Source: Salvia splendens
Taxonomy: Eukaryota > Streptophyta > Magnoliopsida > Lamiales > Lamiaceae
NCBI RefSeq assembly: GCF_004379255.2
Contig: NC_056041.1
Span: 19,375,559-19,439,558 of the forward strand
Length of the DNA: 64,000 nucleotides
Direction of reading: 5' to 3'
Shown: positions 24,159 through 33,863 of the stretch, one piece after another
How the letters are laid out: every line of letters starts with the position of its first letter
Position numbering within the stretch: position 1 is the first letter of the stretch
Notes under the pieces: model-generated
Told to the model about the DNA's origin: nothing
Database searches by the model: none
The model's input: only the letters and a program-made list of their open reading frames with translations
Translations under genes and position numbers: made by a program

Positions 24159-25665
24159 ACTTTGATCTATAGCCTCTTAGTTGAACTCTGATCTAAAGCT
24201 TCTTACATGATTATTTACTTCATTTGTTGTCTTTTTCTTTATTTACAACTGAAAGAGAATTGTTCAGTTTTTGCTTTGCACTCAACTTGTATTGTCAATT
24301 GTTTTGCGGTTTGGTGTCGGATTTGGTTCTTTGTAGTACGATTAAATATGAAATATATAGCGTTGTTGTTCGACTGTAATGAAACTCACATGTAGTAGTA
24401 CTCCATCTGTCCGCCATTATAGTTCTATTTTGACTCGATTTAAATGTTAAACATTGACATGTTTCTACAGGTTTTTTTATGTATGGGAAGTTTTCTAAAA
24501 ATGTCATTTCAACTCGAAAGATACGGGTTGGCTCGAATAACTCAACAATTTTATAGGGTCAAGATAAAAAAAAATTATAGTGCAAATGAATTACAACCTA
24601 AATGACCGTAAACCGAATAGTCCGCACTCAACAATGCAATAGGGTTAGTCCAAAATTAACCCGTGCCCCATAGATTTGCCCAAATTAGTTAATTCTCATT
24701 ATTTAATTTTGAATCTCATTACTTTTCCAAACTTTAAAAGGTTAGTAGGTAACATAGTATAGTCCTCCTTATACTTAATTCTCATTATTTAATTTTGAAT
24801 CTCATTATTTAAATGTAAATAACAATAGTATTTATTTTTATTATTTTATTCTCTTAATTTTACTCTTTCTATGGATGGAGTATATAAAAATTTTTTAAAA
24901 AAATTGTATATTTGTTACTCTATAAGGTACACATGGTTTCAAAGCAAAATAACACTCTGTATGTCTATTTAACTTATTATAATGTAATCAATAAGATTAG
25001 TTAAAAACTTATAAAAATTATGAGCTTGGGTTAGCCTTCAACTCGAAGGTTTAGGGGTTACAAATGACAATTTGTAACTAAAAAAAATGATAAATTGAAT
25101 GACATCTAACAAATAATCCAACAATCCAAGCAGATTGGCTCGAACTCGAGCTAGTTGACCTATTGACATCCCTATCTAAATCTAATGAATATAACTTAAA
25201 TAATGCAAACTATATGCAACTATAGTTCTCCTATCCCCGACTAAAATTCATATATTCACTCAGATTATATCCATAAAAATTTATGTCAGCCTAAAACACA
25301 CGCAGTCTCGCATCCCACATGTGCGATTTGATATTTACCTTGTTTATACAAGCATAATTACGCAGTTTTTTTCACGCACATGAAAGATTGTATGCGGTGA
25401 TTTTTGCTTTGATGAATTGATTGTATGAGTTTATATTTGTTGGAGTATAGAACTCATCACATTTTTTGTTTTTCTTAGAGCATGTAAGGCTAGACCAAAT
25501 ACAATCCACAGACTAATTTAGAGATTGGATTAAAGAAAAGGTGAAGATAGGTGTAACTAAAATGAATTAATTAACACAAAAAAAGCATGCTATAATCCAT
25601 GTCTGTAGGAAAAACAAAAGGCTGGCAAACAAATATGCAAAACAAACTAACAATTAGAAAGAGCA
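24159..25665. other. Intergenic region between the convergent PMT and rhomboid genes
   Basis: The two genes face each other, so this holds both 3' UTRs. A Stowaway-like end, TACTCCATCTGTCCGCC, lies at about 24398. A degenerate repeat at roughly 24500-25170 contains GGGTTGGCTCGAATAA, TTAACCCGTGCCCC and TTGACATCCCTAT, related in style to the repeat near 5670-5850. No further gene was seen. Confidence 0.45.
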
Positions 25666-27309
25666 TCAAGTGCCGTCGCACTTCCATTTCGAGGTCGGGA
25701 CGCAGCTCACGTACCGGCACCAATGGCAACGCTCGTACGCATTCACCCCTCGGAACAGCATCACCACTCCAACACTAAACCTGTGAAATTTCAAGCACCA
25801 CACGCATCAATACCATGCCTGCGATTTCCCAAGGCCACAGAAAATGAGACTAGAGTAGTCGATACTCACCCCACGACCAGCAGCCCCACGGACACAACGA
25901 GCAGCACGTACTGGTACCCCTTATACTTGGGCGCCACGCCACGAATCCCAGCAGCAGGGTTGTGGCGTTCCAGCCACGCAAACTGAGGACGAGGAAGGAG
26001 GATGAATCCAAGGAGAATGCCTGTCAGGAATCCACCGATATGAGCAAAGTTATCGACATGAGGAAGAATCCCAACGCCTAGATTGATCACCACTATCACT
26101 ATAAGTGTCAACAGTGCTGCAACCTGCAAAGGTCGACAAACATGAGCACTACTATATCTTAGGCCTCAAACCAAGAAAAACATGAAGATCACCCGACTTT
26201 GTTCGTATATATAGACCAGTTTGTAATCAGCTCGGAAAGCATTGCTCCGAGAAGCCCAAAAAGTGCACCAGATGCACCAACAGAGATACTGTTCCTTATG
26301 AAGAGAGCAGAAAGCACACTCCCACCAAATCCAGACAACAGATAGATTGTGCCAATTCGAACTAAAAAGACAAATACAAGACTTACTTATTATTCAGATG
26401 ATCAGATATAGAAGCAATAGATGAGGCCATAAGTTACCAAATCCGAAGTTCTGCTCAAGGCGTATGCCGATGAAGACGAGGCTGAGCATATTGGCAAGCA
26501 AATGCAGTAGACCAGCATGTAGCCAGATACATGAGATAAGCCTCCAGCCTTGATGCCTATGCACCACCTTCTCCCAGTTAAGACCCCCCAATCTCTCCAA
26601 CCTTCATCAATACCAATAGTCTTAGCATGAAACTTCCAACACCAAACATTATTAATTTTGACTAGCATCACCAATTATTGAGTAAAGTTTCAACTTTTTT
26701 CATCTTGAAACATAGGTTGAGAAATAATTGAAGCTACAATCATATGACAAGTAGCAATGATTTGGCAACCAAATAAAGTTAAGTGAGGAGGAAACAGTGG
26801 TTGGGCAAGTGACAACAGAGTTGTTGATTTCTATTTTCTGATTAGAGGAAAGGGACGCTCAACCTCTTCACCCAACAAAACCACATAGCATTTAAAGGTG
26901 ATGAACCCATCAATTATCAACTGTTTCACAAATTTCCCTCCAAAATTGGAGAAAATGCTATCACACAACATTAAAAATTTGATCTTTAAAGAACAATTGA
27001 CAGCAGAAACAGAAAAGCAATGGTAATTGAAAGAGAGAGAGAGAGTTACGTGGAAGAGGAAGGGCCGAACAGAGGGTTCTGCGAGAGAGGCTGAAAGGAG
27101 AAGCGGGAAAGGAAGCGGGCGACGCACTTGTCGTCTCCCATGATATGCTTGGGGCAGTTGTTGAAATACATGAGGACGACAAACATGGCGACGTTGGCAA
27201 GGACGAATACAGGAATCAGCCATGAAATCCAGCTCCTGTCACTCTCTTCGACCGCGTACGAGGTTTCTGCTGCTGAGCCCTTCCCCTCCTCGATGTCCTG
27301 CGCGCTCAT
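25666..27309 (-). CDS. Rhomboid-like intramembrane serine protease (RBL1/RBL2-like)
   Basis: Five exons on the minus strand: 27309-27050, 26601-26438, 26361-26198, 26123-25870 and 25780-25666, giving 318 residues. All introns are GT-AG, although intron 3 uses an unusual GTCGGG donor. The start is the ATG at 27309; the in-frame GTG upstream is not used. The protein is a seven-helix rhomboid: first helix at about residues 30-49, then [20 protein letters not shown], the nucleophile in GASG (Ser172), and the catalytic His224 in NFAHIGG. The Cys-rich C-terminal tail ([19 protein letters not shown]) is typical of plant RBL1/RBL2. Members sit in the Golgi or secretory membranes and cleave transmembrane segments; substrates in plants are mostly unknown. 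The active-site dyad is complete, so activity is expected. Confidence 0.95.
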
Positions 27310-27645
27310 TCTGTCTCTCACAGACCTGTTTCAGCTTCCTCTGTTTCTCTCTCTCACTTTACTAATTGAATTATGAAAGTGAAACTGTGGGATTTATCAG
27401 CGTTAAATTTGGGCAGTAATCGTGTTAAATTTGGGCAGTGAATCGTGTAGTGAAGTGGGATTAGTGGGTTTTAAGCATTTAAGAGAGGGAGAGAGAACGT
27501 GGACTGTGCCATTGCTGTGAGGTGTCGATCACCTATGTATCGGTCCATCATACTCTGCAATACTTGATGACGTGGGTAAATTTTATTAGCCAGTCTATTA
27601 GAATGTGGTGGGAACAAAACGGTCAGGTTTTGGAGGTATCTCTAA
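27310..27645 (-). promoter_or_regulatory. Presumed promoter and 5' UTR of the rhomboid gene
   Basis: The region between the ATG and the Harbinger insertion contains CT-rich tracts (minus-strand GAGAGAGA) next to the start. A short direct repeat, GTGTTAAATTTGGGCAGT, is seen in two near copies around 27394-27440. No strong TATA motif could be singled out. Confidence 0.4.
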
Positions 27646-28384
27646 GAGCATCTCCAGTAAGACTGGACGTCAAATAGTCCTCACATAGCCTTCACACTGC
27701 CACATCATCAGCACTACAATTCTCCTGCCACATCAGCTTGCCGCATCAACTAGACATCAAATAGCCCTCACATAGCCTTCACACTACCTATCCACATCAC
27801 CAATAACAATTATATAATTTAATTTACACTCGTATCAACATAGGGGGCTGCATGCCGGGTGCCCACCCCGGCATCATCTGCTGCCACGGGTACATGTTGT
27901 AGTACCCGGTCATCGGAGGCCAACCACCTCCCCCAGGAGCCGGGGAAGTATGGGACCCTACCCCGAGAGTCGGGGCCGTCTGAGACCCTACACAGGGAGG
28001 CGGGGGAGTCTGAGACCATCCCCCGGGAGTCACTGGAGTACCTTCGTAGTTGTTCTCCATTGCTCGTTATTGATCTTGAACAGAAAGTAAGGTAGAGAGA
28101 GTACTCGTTAAAACAAGTGGTGCGAATGAAAATGACGTTCAAAGCGCGTATATATAGTGTTTTCAAAAGAAAAAAAATTAAAAATAAAATCTGACTCCGG
28201 TTTGACGCCGATCCGGGACCCACAATGGCGCCGTGAGGATCGGCGTCGGAACCGGCGTCATCACGCGAATCGGCATGGCCACGCCGATTTTGACGCCGAT
28301 TTCGCCGACGCCGGTTCCAATGGTTCGGCGTCAAAACCGGCGTCGGCGAAAAATCGGCGTCGCGAACCGTTACTGGAGATGCTC
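27646..28384. mobile_element. PIF/Harbinger (Tourist-like) non-autonomous element
   Basis: Perfect 15-bp terminal inverted repeats, GAGCATCTCCAGTAA, lie at 27646-27660 and, inverted, at 28370-28384. The 3-bp target duplication TAA (27643-27645 and 28385-28387) is diagnostic of PIF/Harbinger. The right third is GC-rich and full of GGCGTC/GACGCC repeats; the left third has paired copies of a CTCACATAGCCTTCACACT segment. It carries an N-terminal remnant of ORF1 but no transposase. It sits upstream of the rhomboid gene start. Confidence 0.88.
27824..28060 (-). pseudogene. N-terminal remnant of Harbinger ORF1
   Basis: A 78-residue reading begins MENNYE and contains a P/G-rich segment, then MTGYYNMYPWQQMMPG, the proline- and tyrosine-rich N-terminus commonly seen in plant Harbinger ORF1 proteins. 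The Myb-like DNA-binding region is deleted. No other protein is encoded by this element. Confidence 0.5.
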
Positions 28385-28608
28385 TAAAGTCTTTACTATA
28401 ATGGGTTACGTTAAATAATTTATTCGAATATTATTTTAAGTTTGTCATCTTCTAAATACTCTCTTCATTCCTAAAAATATAAACTTTCGGAGAAGCACAC
28501 ATTTCAATACATAATTGGTAATATTAGAAAAAAAATTAAATTATTTTTAATGAAAAATTAAGCTCACATAATGACCTAAATAGATCCAAGAGAAACCATT
28601 TGTAATTA
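28385..28608. other. AT-rich flank between the Harbinger MITE and the LTR element
   Basis: A Stowaway-like end (TACTCTCTTCATTCCTAAAA) lies at about 28457; otherwise no feature was seen. Confidence 0.4.
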
Positions 28609-28889
28609 TGTTGGAACGAAAAATTAATTAATTAGAGAACAAGGAATAAGAGATGAAGTTATGACAAGAATAATGAAGGAAATCAATTAAAGATTATGGA
28701 AAATCAAATCAAGAAGATATTTATGGAATTAAAATATATTTTTCATGTATAGCTAGAATTAGAGCCTATAAAAGGTGGTGTAGTCATGGAGAGAATTAAT
28801 TCAAGTCTAATACAATGTAGTCGATAAAGCTTTTAGCGTCTTTTACTTTCTGCAATAGTCTTTTATTTTCCGCATTTTACTTTTCAACA
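28609..28889 (+). repeat. 5' LTR of the non-autonomous element
   Basis: 281 bp, TG...CA, with a TATA-like CCTATAAAAGG at about 28765-28775. Its partner is at 46102-46382. Confidence 0.88.
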
Positions 28890-28904
28890 TGGTATCAGAG
28901 TAGG
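28890..28904 (+). promoter_or_regulatory. Primer-binding site, initiator Met-tRNA type
   Basis: TGGTATCAGAGTAGG begins immediately after the LTR end. It is the standard initiator Met-tRNA site with divergence in its last bases. Confidence 0.85.
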
Positions 28905-30225
28905 TTCGATCACATGGATCGATCTCTGTCTCTATAACAAAAAAAAACTTCCAAAACAGCCGACAAATTTGCCAGAACAATTTATCCAATACTTAGCCAT
29001 AGAAAAAAATAGTTAGCTCCCTGCGATAGCAATGATGATGCTTTAGTTTAGCAATTTGATAGACAAAATAGTTACAGCCCTCTATGTGTTGATGTGAAGA
29101 AGGATTTATGGTTGGATAACCACAAGAAACCAACCAATCTGGAATTGTTCAGAGAATGGGGTGAAAAGTATCAGACCTAATAATTCCTCTATTTCCCCTA
29201 TGAGTTGAGGAAAGATCTGACGGTGGGAGAAGCACTAAACCTCGAGAGAAAGAGGGCAGAGAAGTCCGCTGTCGAGAAGGCCACTAAGAAGGCTCCAGGA
29301 GAGCAGTCCACTGAAGAGATTAAGAGCCCTAGATGGAGATGCCAAAAAGGGAAAACGCTTCCTGCCGAGAGGGAGAGGACAGAGGAAGAAGACCAATTTG
29401 ATACCGCCAGCCAGAATGGCCCGAGAGAAGCTCGATATGACTGGCAGCAGGGCATCCGGGAAAGGAGTCAAAGCAATTGACAAATTATCCGACAAAGGCT
29501 AAAAGGCTAAAGAAGCTCGATATGAATGGCCGTGGTCCGTGGAATTCCACCACCAAGCGCCAACGTCCGTTGAGGCGAGGGAGAGAGAATGCCGATGAAC
29601 AGGAACTCGCTGAGACCAGCAACAAGACACGTGGGAATAAGGTGAAACAATCGAGGAATTGCCCGGTAAATGAGGAGAGGAAGTACCCTCCAAACAATTC
29701 CTCTCTTCCTCTTCGAACATAGGAAAGAACCAGTGGGAAGAGGTTGCCGTGAAGGTAGCAGCCCGAGTCTCCAAGTTAGAGATGCCAAAATGGAAAGAGG
29801 TCGTTGGTGGTCACAAATTGAGCGGTTTGTTCGTTGGTGGTCAATCGAAGAAAACAGAGGAGTCATCGGTTTGTTCGGCCGAGGGGGAGAGGAAGTATTC
29901 GACCGAACAATCCCTCTCCAAATTTATGTTGGAGAAGAAGGCCAAAGCTACAACAGTGAAGCCATCACGTCACATCTAGAGAAGGCCGACCGGAGCCACT
30001 TCGCAGGCAGCAGCAAACGCAAGAGGTCGACGACGGAGAAACGAGCAAAAGCCGACCGAAAGAGGAGAAGCTACTGCCGAAGACGTGGCAGCCGTGAGAG
30101 GCTGCGAACTCATGTTATAATGGATGAAGCGTTTGGCCGAGAGAGAGATATCAGCCACTGCCAAACAATTCAATATCTGAATCAAGGAGATAATTACCGA
30201 GGACGAAGACGGAGCAGCCAACGTC
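28905..30225 (+). pseudogene. Left interior of the non-autonomous element: degenerate charged ORFs
   Basis: Broken forward frames translate to lysine-, glutamate- and arginine-rich protein. One example begins near 29205 with RKDLTVGEALNLERKRAEKS. The preceding text reads ..KKDLWLDNHKKPTNLELF.. before tandem stops near 29177. No zinc knuckle, protease, RT or integrase motif was found. The tract may derive from a gag or a captured sequence. It ends abruptly at the Athila-derived junction at 30225/30226. Confidence 0.4.
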
Positions 30226-30499
30226 TGGTATCTCTTCTGGTATCGGTCCCTCTATGGTGCCCTTCTCCTCGTCACTACTCGTCCCTAGGTCAGACAAGGC
30301 GGTCGACAAGCCAGAACGAGTGGTTACGAGTATAGACCCTCGCTGAAGTATCTTCGGTCTCCCCTGGTCAGGAGCCGAACTACTTCTCATAAACTGAAAT
30401 GGAAAGAAAAGGAAAAGAAGATTATGCACAATATATACGCCAAAGTATCACACACAAAAGTAACTAGTAACGCCATCCATCCCCGGCAACGGCGCCATT
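30226..30499 (-). pseudogene. Second partial copy of Athila PBS, leader and gag start
   Basis: On the minus strand, beyond the 3' LTR, the PBS (30480-30497) and the gag start reappear. The duplicated residues run from the leader through SSSAPDQGRPKILQR to DEEKGTIEGPIPEEIP, then stop matching at 30226. The nucleotide sequence is essentially identical to 43188-43461 (one difference noticed). A simple insertion would have ended at the LTR. Confidence 0.85.
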
Positions 30500-32005
30500 T
30501 GAAACGATGGTATTTCTTCTCAGGGTGCTTAGGTGTCGTTCAAGCAAGGATATATCCTACTGGTCAGGATAGAGATCCTAACTAAGCCTAGACCCTGGTT
30601 TCAAAAATTCCTCAACCCACTTCTACTGATCAGTATAGTGGTGGTAAGGGTCGAATCCCACAGAGATGGTGCGTTAAAACTATTGTGGTGATATTCTGGA
30701 TGGTTTGGTTAGCTACCACGCTTGGGTTGAGTCTCTACCTAGGCAAGAACTTAAAGGTAATTTCCTACTGACTAGAATAGGGGAAAGGAGTGTAGGGGTG
30801 CAGCTGTGTACGTGGAAATAGGGAGACATTTTTGTAACGGGAAATATTTGGAAGGTACGGGATTCTATTTTGGGCTAGACAGAATATTCAGAGGGTAGTG
30901 GTAGTCAAGGTGACTGGGCTGACAGATCTGCAGGTTATAACGAAAAGCAAAGGACAAAAAGTAAAAAAAACAAAAAGCATCTAAAAAAGCAAGTGGTCCC
31001 CAACATTTGACAGGGACATCATCTTCTTCAGCAACACAAACTGAAATCAGAAAATAATTCCAGATTCAACACGGAAACACAGTTTATCAATTCGCGAACA
31101 CAGATCCACAAATAAGAACACCAAATCTGAAATCAAAACACAGAAAATGCAACTCCGCGTACTGGTCAGCAGGAAAATGAAAATGAACTCAAACAAGACT
31201 TCACATGGAGCGATTCACTCACGATCAATAGTTCCACATTTAACTAAAGGAATTTTGACGGAAACAAAGAAAGGAAAATTTCAGCACTTAAAACACCAAG
31301 GAACCTTAGATCTAAGCTAACTAGGCGAAATAGGAAGGAAAATAAATCAACACAATAACCGAAACGGAAATCAACTTCATAGCATAAACACGTTCAGATC
31401 TTCAACAAGTACTTCAAAAGCAGAAAATATCCAAAAGCAACAAAGATCCAACGTAAAGAAAGCAAGTAAATTAAACTACGAAAGCGAATAAAAGTGTTTT
31501 GCCACTCCGGGCGATGATATCTCTAACTACGGTTCTGCTGGCTGGAACGACGATCTGGAATTCCGGGAACATCTAAATCTTCAAGTGACCATGGCAGTGG
31601 CGAGAAACGAGATTCTGGACTGGGCTGAAGGACTGAACTCCGAGAGAATTCTACCTAAGAGTGATGATGATTATTCTATTCCATTCTTTCTCTCTCCAAG
31701 TGGCTTCCTTTTATAGGGAGGCTTACCCTTGATTTTTAGGGTAAGACCTTGCGGTGAGATGACTTCTTTGCCCTTAATTGTGATCGAGCAGTCCCAGCTA
31801 TCCTCCTTCTCCATCTCGAGCCATATTTGCATGTATACTGGTCAGTACGTAATCGTCCTGACGCCCTTTTCACTTGAAGTGTCTGAAACTCTGCCTACTG
31901 GCTAGAATGCTTACCCTGCACGCTTAAGCAACTAGTTTTTGCAGATATAATTCAATTACGCACATCATACTGACCAGTAACCTAGGCCTAGAATATGACT
32001 TATCA
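30500..32005 (-). repeat. 3' LTR of the Athila element
   Basis: 1506 bp. On the minus strand it starts TGATAAGTC and ends CGTTTCA. A TATA-like CCCTATAAAAGG lies at about 31709-31720 (minus). It matches 43462-44967 at about 99%. Confidence 0.9.
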
Positions 32006-32030
32006 AACTGCTCACACTTACCACATGCTT
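32006..32030 (-). promoter_or_regulatory. Polypurine tract of the Athila element
   Basis: The minus strand reads GGTAAGTGTGAGCAGTT immediately before the LTR start TGATAAG. This is the plus-strand priming site; the TAAGTGTGAG core is typical of the Athila/Tat group. Related copies of the motif recur further upstream in the element. Confidence 0.7.
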
Positions 32031-32701
32031 GTCCTCAAGCGTGAAGAACAAACAAAAACGAATAAGTCGAATTCTAGCCTGGTTACTCCCCTGACCGACT
32101 CTACCTAAACTAGACTCGACGCAAAGAAAAAACACTTGGGCAAACACAGAAAAAGACACACAAACACACAAACACAAATAAAACCGAAACACAAAGATTT
32201 GGGCTATATTTTCAACCATCCCTTACCTCGGGATCTGGTGCAATCCGGCCTTAGACAGCCTTGAACTCCTGCCACCCCCCATTCCTTCCTGGTCAGTACA
32301 TCCGTTTGTCAAGATCGCCCAAACTCTCGGCCAAACACTAGATTCACTCGGTCTCTCATACCTCACCAGGAATGTTAGGACCGCATTCTCTCAATATGCT
32401 CAACCACACTTGCTTCGGACTTAGATCTCACGTGCAGCTACTGAAGGACTTAAAGGCTTGTAATGGGGCTATTGGGTTGCAGCGTTTTGGGGTAGATGTT
32501 CCTAAGGCTCTAAGTTTTCAAAATTTCTATTTTATTAATGCGGGAGAACTGTGTGCTGTAGGCTTTTGATCAGTTGCTTTTTAGCTGGCGCTTCTGGCTT
32601 GGGTCTCCAACTGTTCAGTATCATCTTGTGGCTTTGCCACCCTTATTCCTTCTCTTTTTTTTTGTGGTCAAGTTTCTGACCATTTTTCTCCACAATCTTC
32701 T

Positions 32702-32741
<40 letters not shown>

Positions 32742-33411
32742 TGGCTTCGCCACCCTTATTCCTTCTTCTTCTCCCCCTTTTTTTTTCTTTTTGTGGACCT
32801 GGGATAACTCCCTGGTCGATTTTCTTCCGAACCTTCTTGCCCAGCTGGAGTCTGCTTCCTTGTACATCTTTCTGGCCAGTAGGCTTCATTCGCCTCACGC
32901 TTTGCACACACACAGTCCCAGTGGCTAGGGGTATTTATCTGGGTAAAAGAGTTAGGAAAAAAAGGTTCTAAGGGTGGTTTTTTTTTTTTTTTTTTTTTTT
33001 TCTTTAGATGGGGGGTTTCCTACTGCCTTCAGTCTTTGCTACCCGTGGTCACTTCATCCTAGGCAATTTGTGGCAGCCTCTCTTTCTTTTCCATATATGT
33101 GGAAAGTGGTTCCACTTAAAGCTTATAACTCACATTTTAAGAGTGCTTTCGCGCTTGGCTCTAAGTATGGGCTTTTCTCTCATACTCACATCATCTATCC
33201 TGACTAGGAGGTACTAGGGAGGGTGGTTTCGGTTTTCCAGCACGTCTTATCTCCCTCAGTTCCCTTCACCGTCAGCTCAAGACGGTTGAGTTTTAAGCCC
33301 AATCAACACACAAAATAAAAAAACTAAACCTAACAGGACACTAACACAAGCACGAACACAAAAACTACACATATACACATACTCATCATACTGGTCATTG
33401 CGTCCCCCCTC

Positions 33412-33453
33412 CCACTTCACAAGTGTCTGCCCTCAGATAGGGCTGTGAAGTGG
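33412..33453 (-). repeat. Large hairpin in the Athila 3' UTR
   Basis: A perfect 10-bp stem, CCACTTCACA with TGTGAAGTGG, encloses a second 5-bp stem GCCCT/AGGGC with a five-base loop. The second Athila copy has a hairpin at the same relative place (52434-52475) with a different but still paired stem sequence. Confidence 0.75.
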
Positions 33454-33520
33454 AAAAGGTAATGGCCAGTATGATGACACATAGACAAACAGACAAAAAC
33501 AACAAATTAAAACTAAAACT

Positions 33521-33736
33521 TCTCACACTTAGACTATGGAATAGGCTAAGTGTGAGATTTTGAAAACCTAAACAGCAACCAACAAAAACATATATATACA
33601 AAACTCCTCACACTTAGGCCGTGCAACGAACTAAGTGTGCGTCAATCATGCTTACGAAAAACAGAAAACACAACACATGCGTCAAAAGACAAACCCTTAA
33701 CTTCTCACACTTAGACTATAGAATAGGCTAAGTGTT
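33521..33736 (-). repeat. Array of three PPT-like hairpins
   Basis: Inverted repeats pair TCTCACACTTAG with CTAAGTGTGAGA at 33521-33556. Related pairs occur at 33606-33640 and 33701-33736, with one arm eroded in each. One arm is the same motif as the PPT (TAAGTGTGAG on the minus strand). They lie just downstream of the ORF3 stop. Confidence 0.7.
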
Positions 33737-33863
33737 ATGAACGGGGTTTGCGCACAAACAGAAATTATACTACCTAGACACACAAAACACAATTAAAACA
33801 AACGAAGAGCTAAAAACGAGAAAATAAAAAGAAAAAAAACTAACTGGTCAGATGGGGGTGGTC

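Larger units (their letters stand above)
32031..33863 (-). other. 3' untranslated region of the Athila element, with T-tracts and hairpins
   Basis: No coding signal. The part near 32628-32780 contains two copies of GTGGCTT(T/C)GCCACCC followed by TTATTCCTTCT and long T runs, including about 33 T at 32708-32740; a second T run of about 23 lies at 32979-33001. The part near the ORF3 stop (33412-33736) holds one large and three smaller inverted repeats, listed separately. Confidence 0.6.

Noticed and set aside
27310..27321. GTG start upstream of the rhomboid ATG
   Set aside because: Non-ATG start without support; the ATG at 27309 fits.
28604..28608. Exact 5-bp target duplication for the 281-bp-LTR element
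   Set aside because: The flanks are AATTA and AATTC; four of five match, so it is reported only as a probable duplication with one change.
29670..30335. 221-codon plus-strand frame
   Set aside because: It crosses the junction at 30225/30226 between two unrelated retroelements, so it cannot be one ancestral gene.
32708..32740. Poly(T) as the tail of a processed pseudogene or LINE/SINE
   Set aside because: No gene-like or LINE/SINE sequence precedes it, and it lies inside the Athila 3' UTR.
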